Source: Paenibacillus sp. FSL H8-0079
Lineage (GTDB): Bacteria > Bacillota > Bacilli > Paenibacillales > Paenibacillaceae
Direction of reading: 5' to 3'
Assembly: GCF_037991315.1 (NCBI RefSeq)
Contig: NZ_CP150300.1
Coordinates: 1,674,001-1,738,000, forward strand
DNA length: 64,000 nt
Below are positions 43,688 to 53,026 of this stretch, one piece after another; position 1 is the first letter of the stretch; the number at the start of each line of letters is the position of its first letter. The notes below the pieces were generated by a model. The model made no database searches. It was not told the origin of the DNA and saw only the letters and a program-made list of their open reading frames with translations. Both the position numbers and the translations under genes were made by a program.

Positions 43688-43760
43688 CTGATAACAGAAC
43701 ATTCGAGCTGGGGCTCCTGATGGAGCCTTGGTCTGCGGGTTAAATTTCAAGGAAGTAGTC
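43688..43760 (+). other. Truncated attC half-site (5)
   Basis: CTGATAAC plus spacer and an inner GGCTCC-TGAT-GGAGCC hairpin closely match the left half of attC site 2, but the L'-R' half with GTTRRRY is missing. Its R'' does not match the start of cassette 5 (GTTAGATG), so this tail derives from another cassette. Confidence 0.7.
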
Positions 43761-43800
43761 TATTAGAACAACGGTACAAGAAGCATAAGAAGGAGTTTAT

Positions 43801-44250
43801 ATGAAATATACTAAAGCATGTCTTATAGTCATTCTTATCATCTTGTGTAGTACGGGATGTGGAACAAGAGAAATGATAGAAATTAATTATAATGTGCAAG
43901 AAATACCTAATCATGATTTTATGCTTACTGTGAATAACTACTTTCAACATTTTGATGATATCCGGAGATGGAAAGACTACACGACAGAAACATATGTGAA
44001 AAGCGTATATGCATGGTGTACAGGAGACTATACAGAAGAAGCAACAGTCGATGAGATGGTTAAAGTATATTATCAATTGAACAAGGATTCTCTTAAGTTA
44101 GAATCGGTAGATATAAATAACATTGAAGTAAGTGAAAATGATGAGATCTTAATTGAAGTATCTAGAACATGGGAAGATGGCCAAAAAGATGAATCCACGT
44201 ATTCCATACTCTTCGAAAACGAGGGATGGAAAATTGACGATCGAATGTGA
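43801..44250 (+). CDS. Small lipoprotein of unknown function
   Basis: A 149-residue precursor. The signal peptide ends in the lipobox STGC (Cys about 20). The mature domain is acidic and resembles small extracytoplasmic domains with an NTF2-like end (TYSILFENEGWKIDDRM). GAAGGAG precedes the ATG. It follows the broken attC half-site and may be a former cassette gene now fixed; a terminator follows. Confidence 0.7.
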   Translation: MKYTKACLIVILIILCSTGCGTREMIEINYNVQEIPNHDFMLTVNNYFQHFDDIRRWKDYTTETYVKSVYAWCTGDYTEEATVDEMVKVYYQLNKDSLKLESVDINNIEVSENDEILIEVSRTWEDGQKDESTYSILFENEGWKIDDRM

Positions 44251-44322
44251 ACGTTGATTGGAAAGCACTAGCATATGTATGAATGGTTTGAATGAACTGA
44301 AGGTATACTTGCGAAAACAAAG

Positions 44323-44352
44323 AAGCCGGGGCATTAAATGTCCGGCTTTTTT
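44323..44352 (+). terminator. Intrinsic terminator
   Basis: AAGCCGG and CCGGCTT enclose GGCATTAAATGT and are followed by TTTTTTG. It closes the integron-side transcription unit before the sulfur operon. Confidence 0.88.
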
Positions 44353-44457
44353 GTCGATCCTATGTCTCTAAACTCGCACAACAAGAAGACTTTCCCGACA
44401 CAAAATATGGTGAATAGGGAATCGTGTAATCGTACCCATTGAATAATTAAATTTACA

Positions 44458-44474
44458 TATAGAATAGTTCTATA
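44458..44474 (+). promoter_or_regulatory. Candidate activator-binding palindrome
   Basis: TATAGAATAGTTCTATA is a perfect 7-bp inverted repeat with 3-base centre, lying 11 bases upstream of the predicted -35. The position and T-N11-A form suit a LysR-type activator; in Bacillus subtilis the comparable operon is activated by the LysR protein YtlI. No such gene is in the window. Confidence 0.45.
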
Positions 44475-44484
44475 AGTATACCCG

Positions 44485-44514
44485 TTGACGATATTCCCAC
44501 TGGGATGATATTTT
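44485..44514 (+). promoter_or_regulatory. Promoter of the cystine/sulfur operon
   Basis: TTGACG (44485-44490), 18 bases, TATTTT (44509-44514). An imperfect palindrome, ATTCCC-ACT-GGGAT, fills the spacer and could be an operator. The leader to the first ATG is about 70 bases with no riboswitch-like structure recognised. Confidence 0.55.
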
Positions 44515-44591
44515 TAGATCAATTAATTCCTACTTAACATGTATGAATTGGTGGTTTAAAAATAATATAAAACATAACGGGGGATAAAAAC

Positions 44592-45419
44592 ATGAAAAAA
44601 TGGTCTGTTTTAACACTAACTACTGCACTAGTTCTGGCGTTGACAGGATGCAACACCGGGGGAGAAGCGAAGACGGCATCGGGAGCTGAGGGGGCAAACG
44701 AACCAACCCAGATTATTGTGGGAACAGGCACACAGTTTCCAAATGTAGCCTTTATTGACGAAAATGATAAGCTGACGGGTTACGATGTAGAACTGGTCAG
44801 AGAAATTGATAAACGGCTTGATGATTACGAGTTCGAGTTTCAGACACTGGAGTTCACCAACTTGCTGCTGAGCCTTGAAACGAACAAGATTGACATGGTT
44901 GCACATCAAATGGAAAAAAATCCGGAGCGCGAGGAGAAATATCTGTTCAACAAAGAAGCGTATTCCCATTGGAAAAACAAAATTGCCGTTCTTAAAGATG
45001 ACAACTCCATTCAATCCATTGACGATTTGAAGGGCAAGAAAGTATTTACTACAGCAACCAGTGCACAAGCCATCTTGCTGGAAAACTACAACAAGGAGCA
45101 TGACAATGCACTTGAGATTGTGTATTCAAGTGGTGTGGCCAACGATTTAATCTCACAACTCAAGTCCAAACGGGTTGTAGCGTCTATAGCTGCAGACTTT
45201 ACCCTTCCACTTATCGATCCAAACAACGATTTGAAACTGGTCGGTGCGCCGCTTAGTGAATCAGACACGCTGTTTATGTTCCGCAAAAACGACCCTGAGC
45301 AGCAAAAACTCGCTGACCGTGTCGATGAAGTGCTGAAGGAAATCAAGGCTGACGGCACATTGAAGCAACTGAGCGAGCAATGGCTTGGTTTTGACGCTAC
45401 GCAATCGGAAGCCAAATAA
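44592..45419 (+). CDS. Amino-acid (cystine-type) ABC transporter binding lipoprotein
   Basis: A 275-residue family 3 solute-binding protein: lipobox LTGC (Cys about 20), then two lobes with IIVGTGTQFPNVAFIDENDK, LTGYDVELVREI, and the LKGKKVFTTATSAQAILLEN segment. Similarity and gene order suggest the TcyJ/TcyK group, which binds cystine and related sulfur amino acids at the outer membrane face. It is first in an operon with two permeases, an ATPase and flavin monooxygenases. Confidence 0.85.
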   Translation: MKKWSVLTLTTALVLALTGCNTGGEAKTASGAEGANEPTQIIVGTGTQFPNVAFIDENDKLTGYDVELVREIDKRLDDYEFEFQTLEFTNLLLSLETNKIDMVAHQMEKNPEREEKYLFNKEAYSHWKNKIAVLKDDNSIQSIDDLKGKKVFTTATSAQAILLENYNKEHDNALEIVYSSGVANDLISQLKSKRVVASIAADFTLPLIDPNNDLKLVGAPLSESDTLFMFRKNDPEQQKLADRVDEVLKEIKADGTLKQLSEQWLGFDATQSEAK

Positions 45420-45446
45420 CACGTAGAGGAAAGGCAGGTCGCTGCG

Positions 45447-46142
45447 ATGGGTGCACCATTTGAATTCAGTTATGTCATTGACTACTTTGTAAAGCTCCTA
45501 CCCACCATCAGTACTACGCTTCTAATTGTAGTTAGTGCAATGGTGCTTGGACTTATCATCAGTTCCATCGCGGCACTGCCGCAGATGTATAATATTCCGG
45601 TGCTGAAACAGCTGTCTAAGCTGTATGTATCCTTTTTTCGCGGTACACCGATCCTGATTCAACTGTTTTTGTTCTATTACGGTGTACCGGAAATTTTAGG
45701 TTTGTTCGGTATTAATGCCAATCGTGCACCTGCGCTGTATTTTGTCATTATGACTTACTCGTTGAATAGCGGAGCGTTTATGGTAGAGATGATTCGGGCT
45801 TCAGTCGCATCTGTGGATCGGGGGCAGGTCGAGGCTGCTTATGCGCTGGGCATGTCCGGCCCACAAGCCTTTTTCCGGATTGTATTGCCGCAGGCATATG
45901 TGACGGCACTGCCTATATTCTCCAATATGGTGATTGGCAGCCTGAAGGATACATCACTTGCTTTCAGTGTGGGTGTCATGGAGATGACCGGTAAATCCTC
46001 CACACTGGCGACGATCTCTCGTCATTTTATCGAAGCGTATATCTCACTGGCTCTCATTTATTTTGTTCTAAGCTTTGTGCTGGATCGGGTGTTCCGTGTG
46101 CTTGAGCGGAAAGTACAGAAGAGGGGGTTTGCTCCGATATGA
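45447..46142 (+). CDS. Amino-acid ABC transporter permease (TcyL-like)
   Basis: A 231-residue His/Glu/Gln-type permease with five membrane helices. The EAA-loop motif is VEAAYALGMSGPQAFFRIVL followed by PQAY, and FFRGTPILIQLFLFYYG lies near the N-terminus. It forms a heterodimeric channel with the next gene, and overlaps it by four bases (ATGA). Confidence 0.9.
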   Translation: MGAPFEFSYVIDYFVKLLPTISTTLLIVVSAMVLGLIISSIAALPQMYNIPVLKQLSKLYVSFFRGTPILIQLFLFYYGVPEILGLFGINANRAPALYFVIMTYSLNSGAFMVEMIRASVASVDRGQVEAAYALGMSGPQAFFRIVLPQAYVTALPIFSNMVIGSLKDTSLAFSVGVMEMTGKSSTLATISRHFIEAYISLALIYFVLSFVLDRVFRVLERKVQKRGFAPI

Positions 46143-46849
46143 GCTTTGATCTTTCCTTTGTATGGACCGCTTTCGTGGAGCTTCTCGGTGTCATCCCGAT
46201 TACGCTGGCGATTACCGCTGTATCGGTTGTCTTCGGTTTTATCATCGGCACAGCCGTTGCGCTTGTCCGCCAATTTCGGATTCCTGTGCTGAGTCAGCTG
46301 GCGGCTGCCTACGTTACATTTATTCGCGGTACGCCAATGATTACGCATTTGCTTCTGATCTATTTCGGTCTGCCCATGGTGATTGACAGTGTGACAGCAT
46401 CGCTCGGACTTGGATTCAACTCCGCGTCGATTCCGTTGATCGGCTTTGCCTACCTCGCATTTTCGATTACGGCTGGGGCTTATGCGTCAGAGATTGTTAG
46501 ATCCGGCTTGCTCTCGGTTGATCGCGGGCAGATCGAGGCTGCTTATTCCCTTGGCATGACAGCATCGAAGGCGATGCGCCGAATTGTGCTGCCACAGGCT
46601 TTTTCGGCGAGTCTGCCCAACATTTCGAACATGCTGATTGGTATGCTGCATGGTTCAACGCTGGCATTTGCGGTCTCAGTGGTGGAGATTAACGCCAAGG
46701 CGCAAATTGTCGCATCGACCAACTGGAAGTTTTTTGAGGCGTATGTAGCGGCAGCTCTCATTTTCTGGGGTCTGACCATAACTATTGAAAGACTGACCGC
46801 GCTGGCAGAGAAGCGGTTCAGGGCGTACAGCCGGGGAGGCGTGTCATGA
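46139..46849 (+). CDS. Amino-acid ABC transporter permease (TcyM-like)
   Basis: A 236-residue permease paralogous to the preceding one: [20 protein letters not shown] and the EAA loop [20 protein letters not shown]. Coupled to both neighbours by ATGA overlaps, which keeps subunit synthesis balanced. Confidence 0.9.
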   Translation: MSFDLSFVWTAFVELLGVIPITLAITAVSVVFGFIIGTAVALVRQFRIPVLSQLAAAYVTFIRGTPMITHLLLIYFGLPMVIDSVTASLGLGFNSASIPLIGFAYLAFSITAGAYASEIVRSGLLSVDRGQIEAAYSLGMTASKAMRRIVLPQAFSASLPNISNMLIGMLHGSTLAFAVSVVEINAKAQIVASTNWKFFEAYVAAALIFWGLTITIERLTALAEKRFRAYSRGGVS

Positions 46850-47598
46850 TTGAACTAAAGCAAATACACAAAAGCTTCGGGGATAACAAAGTGCTTTCGG
46901 GAATTGACCTGAGCGTAAAGCGCGGAGAGGTTGTTGCCATTCTGGGACCAAGTGGTTCTGGCAAAACAACACTTCTACGCTGCATTAATTATTTGGAGAA
47001 GCCGGATTCTGGGCATATCAGCATCGGAGACTTTACCCTGAATTACAAGCAGCATAACAAAAAGGATATCCATGCTCTGCGCCAAAAGTCAGCGATGGTA
47101 TTCCAGCAATATAATTTATTTCGCCACAAAACGGCGCTGCAAAATGTGATGGAGGGGCTTGTCGCTGTCCGTAAAGTGCCGAAGGAGGAAGCAAAGGCGC
47201 GCAGCGCGGCCTTGCTGGAGAAAGTTGGCCTCGGAAACAAGCTCGATGCGTACCCTAGCGAGCTGTCTGGTGGACAGCAGCAGCGCGTCGGCATTGCACG
47301 GGCGTTGGCGATGAATCCAGAGGTCATTTTGTTTGACGAGCCGACCTCTGCTCTGGACCCCGAACTTGTAGGCGAGGTGCTGGCTGTCATTCGCCAAATT
47401 GCGGAGGAAGGAATAACGATGATCATCGTTACTCACGAAATGGGTTTTGCGCAGGAAGTAGCGAACCATGTTGTATTCATGGATGGCGGTGTCATTGTGG
47501 AGGAAGGCGATCCGAAGCAGTTATTCCGATATCCGAAGGAAGAACGCACGAAGCAATTTCTCAAACGCATTACGCCTGACGCCGCATATTCGATATAA
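46846..47598 (+). CDS. Amino-acid ABC transporter ATPase (TcyN-like)
   Basis: A 250-residue nucleotide-binding subunit with Walker [12 protein letters not shown]-loop [12 protein letters not shown], signature [15 protein letters not shown] and Walker [16 protein letters not shown]. Drives uptake through the two upstream permeases. It is followed by a 145-bp gap before the first flavin monooxygenase. Confidence 0.93.
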   Translation: MIELKQIHKSFGDNKVLSGIDLSVKRGEVVAILGPSGSGKTTLLRCINYLEKPDSGHISIGDFTLNYKQHNKKDIHALRQKSAMVFQQYNLFRHKTALQNVMEGLVAVRKVPKEEAKARSAALLEKVGLGNKLDAYPSELSGGQQQRVGIARALAMNPEVILFDEPTSALDPELVGEVLAVIRQIAEEGITMIIVTHEMGFAQEVANHVVFMDGGVIVEEGDPKQLFRYPKEERTKQFLKRITPDAAYSI

Positions 47599-47743
47599 GA
47601 GAATCAATTTCATAATACCTTTAGCTACTTCAATCAAGGCAAGATATAGATCAAAACGATTCAATTTGTCTATATCTTGTTACAAAAAACCATTTTTAGT
47701 GAGTTATGAAATTGATTCAAGCAACATTGGAGGGGGACTGTAC

Positions 47744-48760
47744 ATGTCATTTACATTAGGAATTTTGGACCAAAGCATCGTGTTTCCCGGCCAGACGGCT
47801 GCGGAGGCGCTGAACAATACAGTAGAACTGGCGAAGCTCGCGGAGTCGCTTGGCTATGATCGGTTCTGGGTAGCAGAGCATCATGACTCGGAAGGTGTTG
47901 CCGGATCATCGCCAGAAGTGCTCGTATCGTATTTGCTGGCACAGACCCATACAATAAGGGTCGGCTCCGGTGGTGTAATGCTCCAGCATTACAGTCCATA
48001 TAAGGTAGCGGAAAACTTCAATATACTTGCGACGCTGGCCCCGGGACGGGTTGAATTGGGCATCGGGCGAGCGCCGGGCGGCTTACCTCGTTCCACGAAG
48101 GCGCTGCAAAAGGGAGTCGCAGAGCCGGAAACGCTGGAAGACAAATTGGTGGAACTTAAGGACTTCCTGCATTCTCCGGCGAGTGAATCCCATGCGCAGC
48201 CAGGGCTGACGGCTCATCCGTTACCAGGACAGCCAGCGGGTATTTATATGCTGGGTACGAGCGTTTCCAGTGCAGAGCTGGCTGCAAGGCAGGGGCTTCC
48301 TTATGCGTTCGCCCTATTTATTAACAGTGATCCCGAGACGGCACGCGCTGCGTTGGATGCTTACCACACACAGTTTAACGCTGAGCAAGGCGGGGAGCCA
48401 CAAGCGATTCTGGCTTTGTCTGTCATAGCAGCAGATACGGAGGAAGAGGCTAATGCGCTGGCGGGACAGCATAAAAGTGTACGTGTGACGCTGGCCAGTG
48501 GCAAAACCGTTAATGTGCAGACGTTAGAGCAGGCAGCGGAATTCGCAAGGCAGGCGGGAGAAACGTATACGGCGGTTGAGCGCGAAGCGGACATTACTCG
48601 CGGTACGAAGGAAACGGTGCGAAAGCGGCTGCTCGAACTATCGGAGGAATACGGTGTGAACAGTTTTGTATTCACAACGATTATTCCTGATTTTGATAAG
48701 CGGACCCGTTCCTTCCAGTTGCTTAGAGAAGCATTTACAGAGGAACTGGTGCAACGTTAA
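47744..48760 (+). CDS. LLM-class flavin-dependent oxidoreductase (YtmO/CmoO-like)
   Basis: A 338-residue luciferase-like protein of the MsnO8 group: FTLGILDQSIVFPGQTAAEA, YDRFWVAEHHDSEGVAGSSP, VRVGSGGVMLQHYSPYKVAE and PGRVELGIGRAPGG. In Bacillus the neighbour YtmO/CmoO takes part in breakdown of S-modified cysteines imported by Tcy transporters. The ATG at 47744 follows GGAGGGGG; the frame is open much further upstream without a ribosome site. Confidence 0.85.
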   Translation: MSFTLGILDQSIVFPGQTAAEALNNTVELAKLAESLGYDRFWVAEHHDSEGVAGSSPEVLVSYLLAQTHTIRVGSGGVMLQHYSPYKVAENFNILATLAPGRVELGIGRAPGGLPRSTKALQKGVAEPETLEDKLVELKDFLHSPASESHAQPGLTAHPLPGQPAGIYMLGTSVSSAELAARQGLPYAFALFINSDPETARAALDAYHTQFNAEQGGEPQAILALSVIAADTEEEANALAGQHKSVRVTLASGKTVNVQTLEQAAEFARQAGETYTAVEREADITRGTKETVRKRLLELSEEYGVNSFVFTTIIPDFDKRTRSFQLLREAFTEELVQR

Positions 48761-48811
48761 TAATGTTCACAATCGAATTCATTTCATAATACAGATCGGA
48801 GAGCGGTAATC

Positions 48812-49306
48812 ATGGGGAACGCAACAGGGAAGACAACATCAATCATATCGGCGTATGTAGACGCTTATGAAGAGATTGAACAGGAAATCGCGGGACTGAC
48901 CGAGCGGCAGTTGAAATGGAAATCGTCTCCATCCTCCTGGAGTGTTACCGAAGTGCTGGCGCATCTGGTGGACCACAGCATCGTCGTTTCCTTTCGCATC
49001 CGGGAAATACTAGCAGGATCTAAAGCGACGTTACCCGGTTTTAACCAAGATGCGTGGGTTGCTGGACAGAAAGCAAATGAGGAGCAAATCTCTCACCTGA
49101 TTACGATTGCTCATGGCCTGGTTCAATACAACTCAGGGCTACTGGAGCGCCTGGGCGATGAGGAATGGAGCAAAACCGGCATCAACTTCAAAGGGGAGGC
49201 GGTATCTCTTTCTGCGATCATCCCGGCTTTTGTAGCTCATGTGGAGAACCATCTCAACCAGATTCGCAGAATCAAGCAAGAAGCGGCTGAAAAGCAGGTG
49301 CAATGA
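48812..49306 (+). CDS. DinB-superfamily protein of the sulfur operon
   Basis: A 164-residue DinB_2-type four-helix protein: SSWSVTEVLAHLVDHSIVVS supplies the first histidine and AHVENHLNQIRRI the C-terminal pair. GGAGAG precedes the ATG. Its stop overlaps the GNAT start. Many members are bacillithiol- or thiol-dependent transferases, which would suit a sulfur-salvage operon, but this is inference. Confidence 0.78.
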   Translation: MGNATGKTTSIISAYVDAYEEIEQEIAGLTERQLKWKSSPSSWSVTEVLAHLVDHSIVVSFRIREILAGSKATLPGFNQDAWVAGQKANEEQISHLITIAHGLVQYNSGLLERLGDEEWSKTGINFKGEAVSLSAIIPAFVAHVENHLNQIRRIKQEAAEKQVQ

Positions 49307-49887
49307 TGGGAAAGACTGAGGCGCAATCAACGGAAAAGCAACAACCGAATCCGAGCAATGACGGCCGGGAACTGATCATCAGGGAAGCGGCAGCCGATGA
49401 CGTTCGCTTGCTGGAGGCCATCCTGTTTGAGGCATACAGCCAATATGAACAAGAGCTTCCTCAGGATGTATGGCTTGCCTATAAAGCAAGCATTGTAGAA
49501 GCTATTAATAAATCGTCAACGATAGCCAAGCTTGTAGCAGAACTGGACGGAGAAGTTGTAGGCAGTGTGTTTGTATATGCTTCATCCGAGACAGCATACG
49601 GTAATGCAGAGCTTGGCATCCATTCCCCGATTATCCGTCTGCTGGGCGTGACTGGTAAGGCGCGCGGCAGAGGTGTGGCTACAGAGCTCATTCGAGCCAG
49701 CGCCAAACTTGCGAGAGAACAAGGTGCGGATACGTTGTACCTTCATTCCTCGGACATGATGGGAGAGGCCATCCGTCTCTATGAGCGACTGGGCTTTGAA
49801 CGAGCCCATGATAAGGAGTTTACTACAGGGCAGACGTTAGTCAAAAGCTATCGTTTGCAGTTGGCTGACACTACACTGCTTCAATAA
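49303..49887 (+). CDS. GNAT N-acetyltransferase of the sulfur operon
   Basis: A 194-residue GNAT domain behind a hydrophilic start; core VVGSVFVYASSETAYGNAEL and the acetyl-CoA loop TGKARGRGVATELIRASAK. In the Bacillus counterpart operon an acetyltransferase N-acetylates S-modified cysteine before monooxygenation, so the same role is likely here. Coupled to the DinB gene by ATGA overlap. Confidence 0.8.
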   Translation: MMGKTEAQSTEKQQPNPSNDGRELIIREAAADDVRLLEAILFEAYSQYEQELPQDVWLAYKASIVEAINKSSTIAKLVAELDGEVVGSVFVYASSETAYGNAELGIHSPIIRLLGVTGKARGRGVATELIRASAKLAREQGADTLYLHSSDMMGEAIRLYERLGFERAHDKEFTTGQTLVKSYRLQLADTTLLQ

Positions 49888-49911
49888 ATGGATCAATGCG
49901 GGAGGGTGACC

Positions 49912-51249
49912 ATGAGTAAAGCGAAACAGCTTAAATTAGGCAGCATTATTTTGGGTGTTGGTGGAACGATGTCCAGTTGGCGTCATCCCAGTGTGCCGGT
50001 GGATGCCAGCGTTAATCTTGAGTTTTACACACAGCAGGCCCAAACAGCGGAACGAGGCAAATTCGACCTTGTGTTTATTGCCGATGGGCTGTTTATCACT
50101 GAAAAATCAATTCCTCATTTTCTAAATCGCTTCGAGCCACTTACGATTTTGTCTGCGCTTGCGGCAGTAACCACCCGAATTGGGCTGGTTGGCACGCTAT
50201 CCAGCTCGTATAGTGAACCCTTTAACGCGGCCCGTCAGTTTGCTTCTCTCGATCATATCAGTAAGGGGCGCGGAGGCTGGAATCTGGTCACATCGCCGTT
50301 AGAAGGCTCGGCAACAAACTATAGCAAAGAGTCGCATCCGACCCACGGGGAGCGTTACGAGATTGCCGAGGAGTTTTTGGACGTTGTGCGCGGTTTGTGG
50401 GACTCCTGGGAGACGGACGCCTTTGTGCGAAACAAGGAGACGGGCGTCTTTTTTGATCCTGCCAAGCTGCACCGTGTCAATCATGAAGGTAAGCATTTTA
50501 AGGTAGCGGGGCCGCTCAACATTGCACGTACGAAGCAGGGACAACCTGTAGTGTTTCAGGCTGGCTCGTCGGAGCCTGGAAAACAGCTTGCGGCGAAGGG
50601 TGCCGATGCAGTTTTTACAGGGCAAAACTCGATTGAGGACGCAAGAGCATTCTATGAGGATGTGAAGCGGCGTACCGTGGAGGAAGGACGCGCGGCAGAC
50701 GATCTTGCCATTATGGTAGGCATTGTTCCGATTATCGGGAAAACCGACGAAGAGGCGGAGCAGAGATATCAGGTGGCTGCGAGACAGACTCCGATTGAGG
50801 AAGCGCTGGACGTGTTGGGCCGGTTTTTCGACCATCATGATTTTCACCAATATGCACTGGATGAGCCATTCCCGGAGCTGGGGGATCTCGGTCAGAACTC
50901 GTTTCGTAGCGGCACGGACCGAATCAAAGCAAGAGCCCGCGAGCATGGACAAACTTTGCGGCAGGTTGCTCTTGAAGCGGTGGCCCCACGTTCTCCGTTC
51001 ATCGGCTCGGCCGAGACGGTAGCGGATACGCTGCAGCATTGGTTCGAGACAAAAGCAGCCGATGGCTTCATCGTACACCCGATTACGCCAGAGGATCTTA
51101 ATATTTTTGTGGATAACGTCGTGCCGATTTTGCAGGAGCGCGGTGTGTTTCGCACGGAATATGAATTCGATACACTGCGGGGACATCTGGGTTTGCCTGT
51201 GCCGGAAAACCGTTATGCAAAGCAGCCGACAGCAGCTGAAGCACTTTGA
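49912..51249 (+). CDS. NtaA/DszA-type flavin monooxygenase 1
   Basis: A 445-residue two-component monooxygenase of the NtaA/SnaA/DszA/CmoJ family: [60 protein letters not shown] and a WNLVTSP motif. Uses reduced FMN from a separate reductase, none of which is encoded nearby. ATG at 49912 follows GGGAGG. About two-thirds identical in pattern to the next gene, so the pair arose by duplication. Confidence 0.88.
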   Translation: MSKAKQLKLGSIILGVGGTMSSWRHPSVPVDASVNLEFYTQQAQTAERGKFDLVFIADGLFITEKSIPHFLNRFEPLTILSALAAVTTRIGLVGTLSSSYSEPFNAARQFASLDHISKGRGGWNLVTSPLEGSATNYSKESHPTHGERYEIAEEFLDVVRGLWDSWETDAFVRNKETGVFFDPAKLHRVNHEGKHFKVAGPLNIARTKQGQPVVFQAGSSEPGKQLAAKGADAVFTGQNSIEDARAFYEDVKRRTVEEGRAADDLAIMVGIVPIIGKTDEEAEQRYQVAARQTPIEEALDVLGRFFDHHDFHQYALDEPFPELGDLGQNSFRSGTDRIKARAREHGQTLRQVALEAVAPRSPFIGSAETVADTLQHWFETKAADGFIVHPITPEDLNIFVDNVVPILQERGVFRTEYEFDTLRGHLGLPVPENRYAKQPTAAEAL

Positions 51250-51313
51250 ACAAAACGTTTGCAGATAGAACGGATATAAAAATGAGATTACATTAACTGA
51301 GAGGGGAACCGTA

Positions 51314-52636
51314 ATGTCGAGAGAGGGTCAATTAAGGCTGGGAACATCACTGCACGGCGTCGGCTCCAGCGTTTCGGGCTGGAGACATCCCGAGCTGCCA
51401 TCAGATGCAAGCATCAATATCGATTTTTACATCCAGCAGGCTAGACAGGCGGAGGCCGGCAAGCTTGATTTTGTATTTATTGCCGATGGCTTGCATATTA
51501 CAGAGCAGTCCATCCCCCATTTTTTGAATCGTTTTGAGCCACTTACTGTCCTGTCTGCTCTTGCCGCATCGACCAGAAACATTGGACTGGCAGGAACACT
51601 CTCCACATCCTATAGCGAACCGTTTACGGTGGCTCGTCAGTTTGCATCCCTGGATCATCTCAGCGGTGGACGCGCAGCGTGGAATGTAGTGACTTCGCCG
51701 TCGGAAGGTGTAGCGGACAACTTCAACAAGGGGGGCCATCCGGACCATGAAACCCGTTATCGTATGGCGGAAGAGTACGTGGAGGTAACACGTGGATTAT
51801 GGGACTCCTGGGAGGACGATGCGTTGATTCGGGACAAGGAAAGCGGTGTGTTCTTTGATCCGGAGAAGCTGCACAAGCTGAATCATAAAGGCGAATTTTA
51901 CGAGGTGGCCGGACCGCTGAACATTGCGCGTTCGAAGCAGGGGCATCCCGTCGTTTTCCAGGCAGGCGCGTCGGAATCGGGCCGGGATTTTGCTGCAAAA
52001 ACGGCTGATGCTGTATTTGTCCACGGTCAATCGCTGGAGGAAGCCAAGGTGGTATACGATGATCTGAAGCAGCGCGCGGTCTCCTTCGGACGTAAGCCTG
52101 AAGACATACTGATTCTGCCGGGCATTGCACCCATTGTGGGACATACCGAAGAGGAAGCCCAGCGTAAATATGATGAGGTTCTCCATCTGGGCTCCGTTGA
52201 TGATGCGGTTCAATATTTAAGTCGTTACTTTGATTATCATGATTTTACCCAATATGATCTGGATGAGCCTTTTCCGGATTTAGGCGATTTTGGTTCCAAT
52301 GGATTCCGAAGTTTTACGGATCAGATTAAGCGGGAAGCACGGGAGCAAGGATCGACACTACGCGAGGTTGCGTTACATGTTGCACAGCCCCGATCCCCGT
52401 TTTTTGGTACACCTGAAACAATTGCCGACAAGATGCAGCTATGGTTCGAAGAGGGGGCAGTGGACGGATTCATTATCCTGCCGACTGTACCGGATGGACT
52501 CGAAGCTTTTGTAGAGTTGGTCGTGCCTGTGTTGCAACAGCGTGGACTGTTCCGTACGGAATACGAGCATGATACGCTGCGGGGAAATCTGGGACTTTCA
52601 GTGCCTGTTAATCGATACGTGAAGCAGGGTGGGTGA
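51314..52636 (+). CDS. NtaA/DszA-type flavin monooxygenase 2
   Basis: A 440-residue paralogue of the preceding enzyme, with the same blocks ([67 protein letters not shown]). The two may have different substrate ranges or act on successive S-oxidation steps. GAGAGGGG precedes the ATG. It ends the operon, followed by a terminator. Confidence 0.88.
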   Translation: MSREGQLRLGTSLHGVGSSVSGWRHPELPSDASINIDFYIQQARQAEAGKLDFVFIADGLHITEQSIPHFLNRFEPLTVLSALAASTRNIGLAGTLSTSYSEPFTVARQFASLDHLSGGRAAWNVVTSPSEGVADNFNKGGHPDHETRYRMAEEYVEVTRGLWDSWEDDALIRDKESGVFFDPEKLHKLNHKGEFYEVAGPLNIARSKQGHPVVFQAGASESGRDFAAKTADAVFVHGQSLEEAKVVYDDLKQRAVSFGRKPEDILILPGIAPIVGHTEEEAQRKYDEVLHLGSVDDAVQYLSRYFDYHDFTQYDLDEPFPDLGDFGSNGFRSFTDQIKREAREQGSTLREVALHVAQPRSPFFGTPETIADKMQLWFEEGAVDGFIILPTVPDGLEAFVELVVPVLQQRGLFRTEYEHDTLRGNLGLSVPVNRYVKQGG

Positions 52637-52680
52637 ATCATTAGGCAAGAAAAGTTGATTCATAGTATATTGATTATAAA

Positions 52681-52745
52681 AAGAAACCGTCTCTATCCAA
52701 TGGTTGGGTGGTACCTCCATTTCACCAAAGAACGGTTTCTTTTTT
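52681..52745 (+). terminator. Terminator of the sulfur operon
   Basis: AAGAAACCGT (52681-52690) and ACGGTTTCTT (52732-52741) are perfect 10-bp arms around a 41-base loop, followed by TTTTTG. Confidence 0.85.
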
Positions 52746-53026
52746 GTTTTGTCATTTGAGTACGTTTTACAGAGAGCGTCTATTCATTCATAATCTGTTA
52801 ATGAATGATTTCTCCAGATTAAGTTTAACGGTCAATGGAATTAGAACGAATCAGGCCAGTAAACTGGCAACCATCTTTAAAGATAATTTGGAGGCCTATT
52901 TGGCTGTTGAGGAAATCCCTGATTACCTGGCGAACTTTTTTTTGTAAAAGAGCTTCAAACAAGATATGAAATGGAGAGCTAAAGAATTAATTAGATGAAA
53001 TCCGAGAAAATAATGGAGGTAACAGA

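Larger units (their letters stand above)
36809..43760 (+). mobile_element. Integron-like system: recombinase, attI-like site and five cassettes
   Basis: The unit comprises a tyrosine recombinase, a promoter (37962-37990), an attI-like crossover (38049) and cassettes C1 38050-38876, C2 38877-39496, C3 39497-40170, C4 40171-42816 and C5 from 42817. Each of C1-C4 starts with an 8-mer that is the exact reverse complement of its last 8-mer: GTTAGGTG/CACCTAAC, GTTATCAG/CTGATAAC, GTTAGATG/CATCTAAC, GTTATGGG/CCCATAAC. Between cassettes are palindromic sites with the classical attC geometry (5-base and 8-base spacers). Cassettes are AT-rich, mostly with one small gene each. The recombinase reads in the same direction as the cassettes, unlike most integrons. 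Confidence 0.85.

Noticed and set aside
44350..44591. Riboswitch (S-box or T-box) in the leader of the sulfur operon
   Set aside because: The predicted leader is about 70 bases with no conserved S-box or T-box motifs.
52801..52947. Open frame encoding MNDFSRLSLTVNGIRTNQAS and onward
   Set aside because: No ribosome site and no recognisable family; it may be a fragment, but evidence is too thin.
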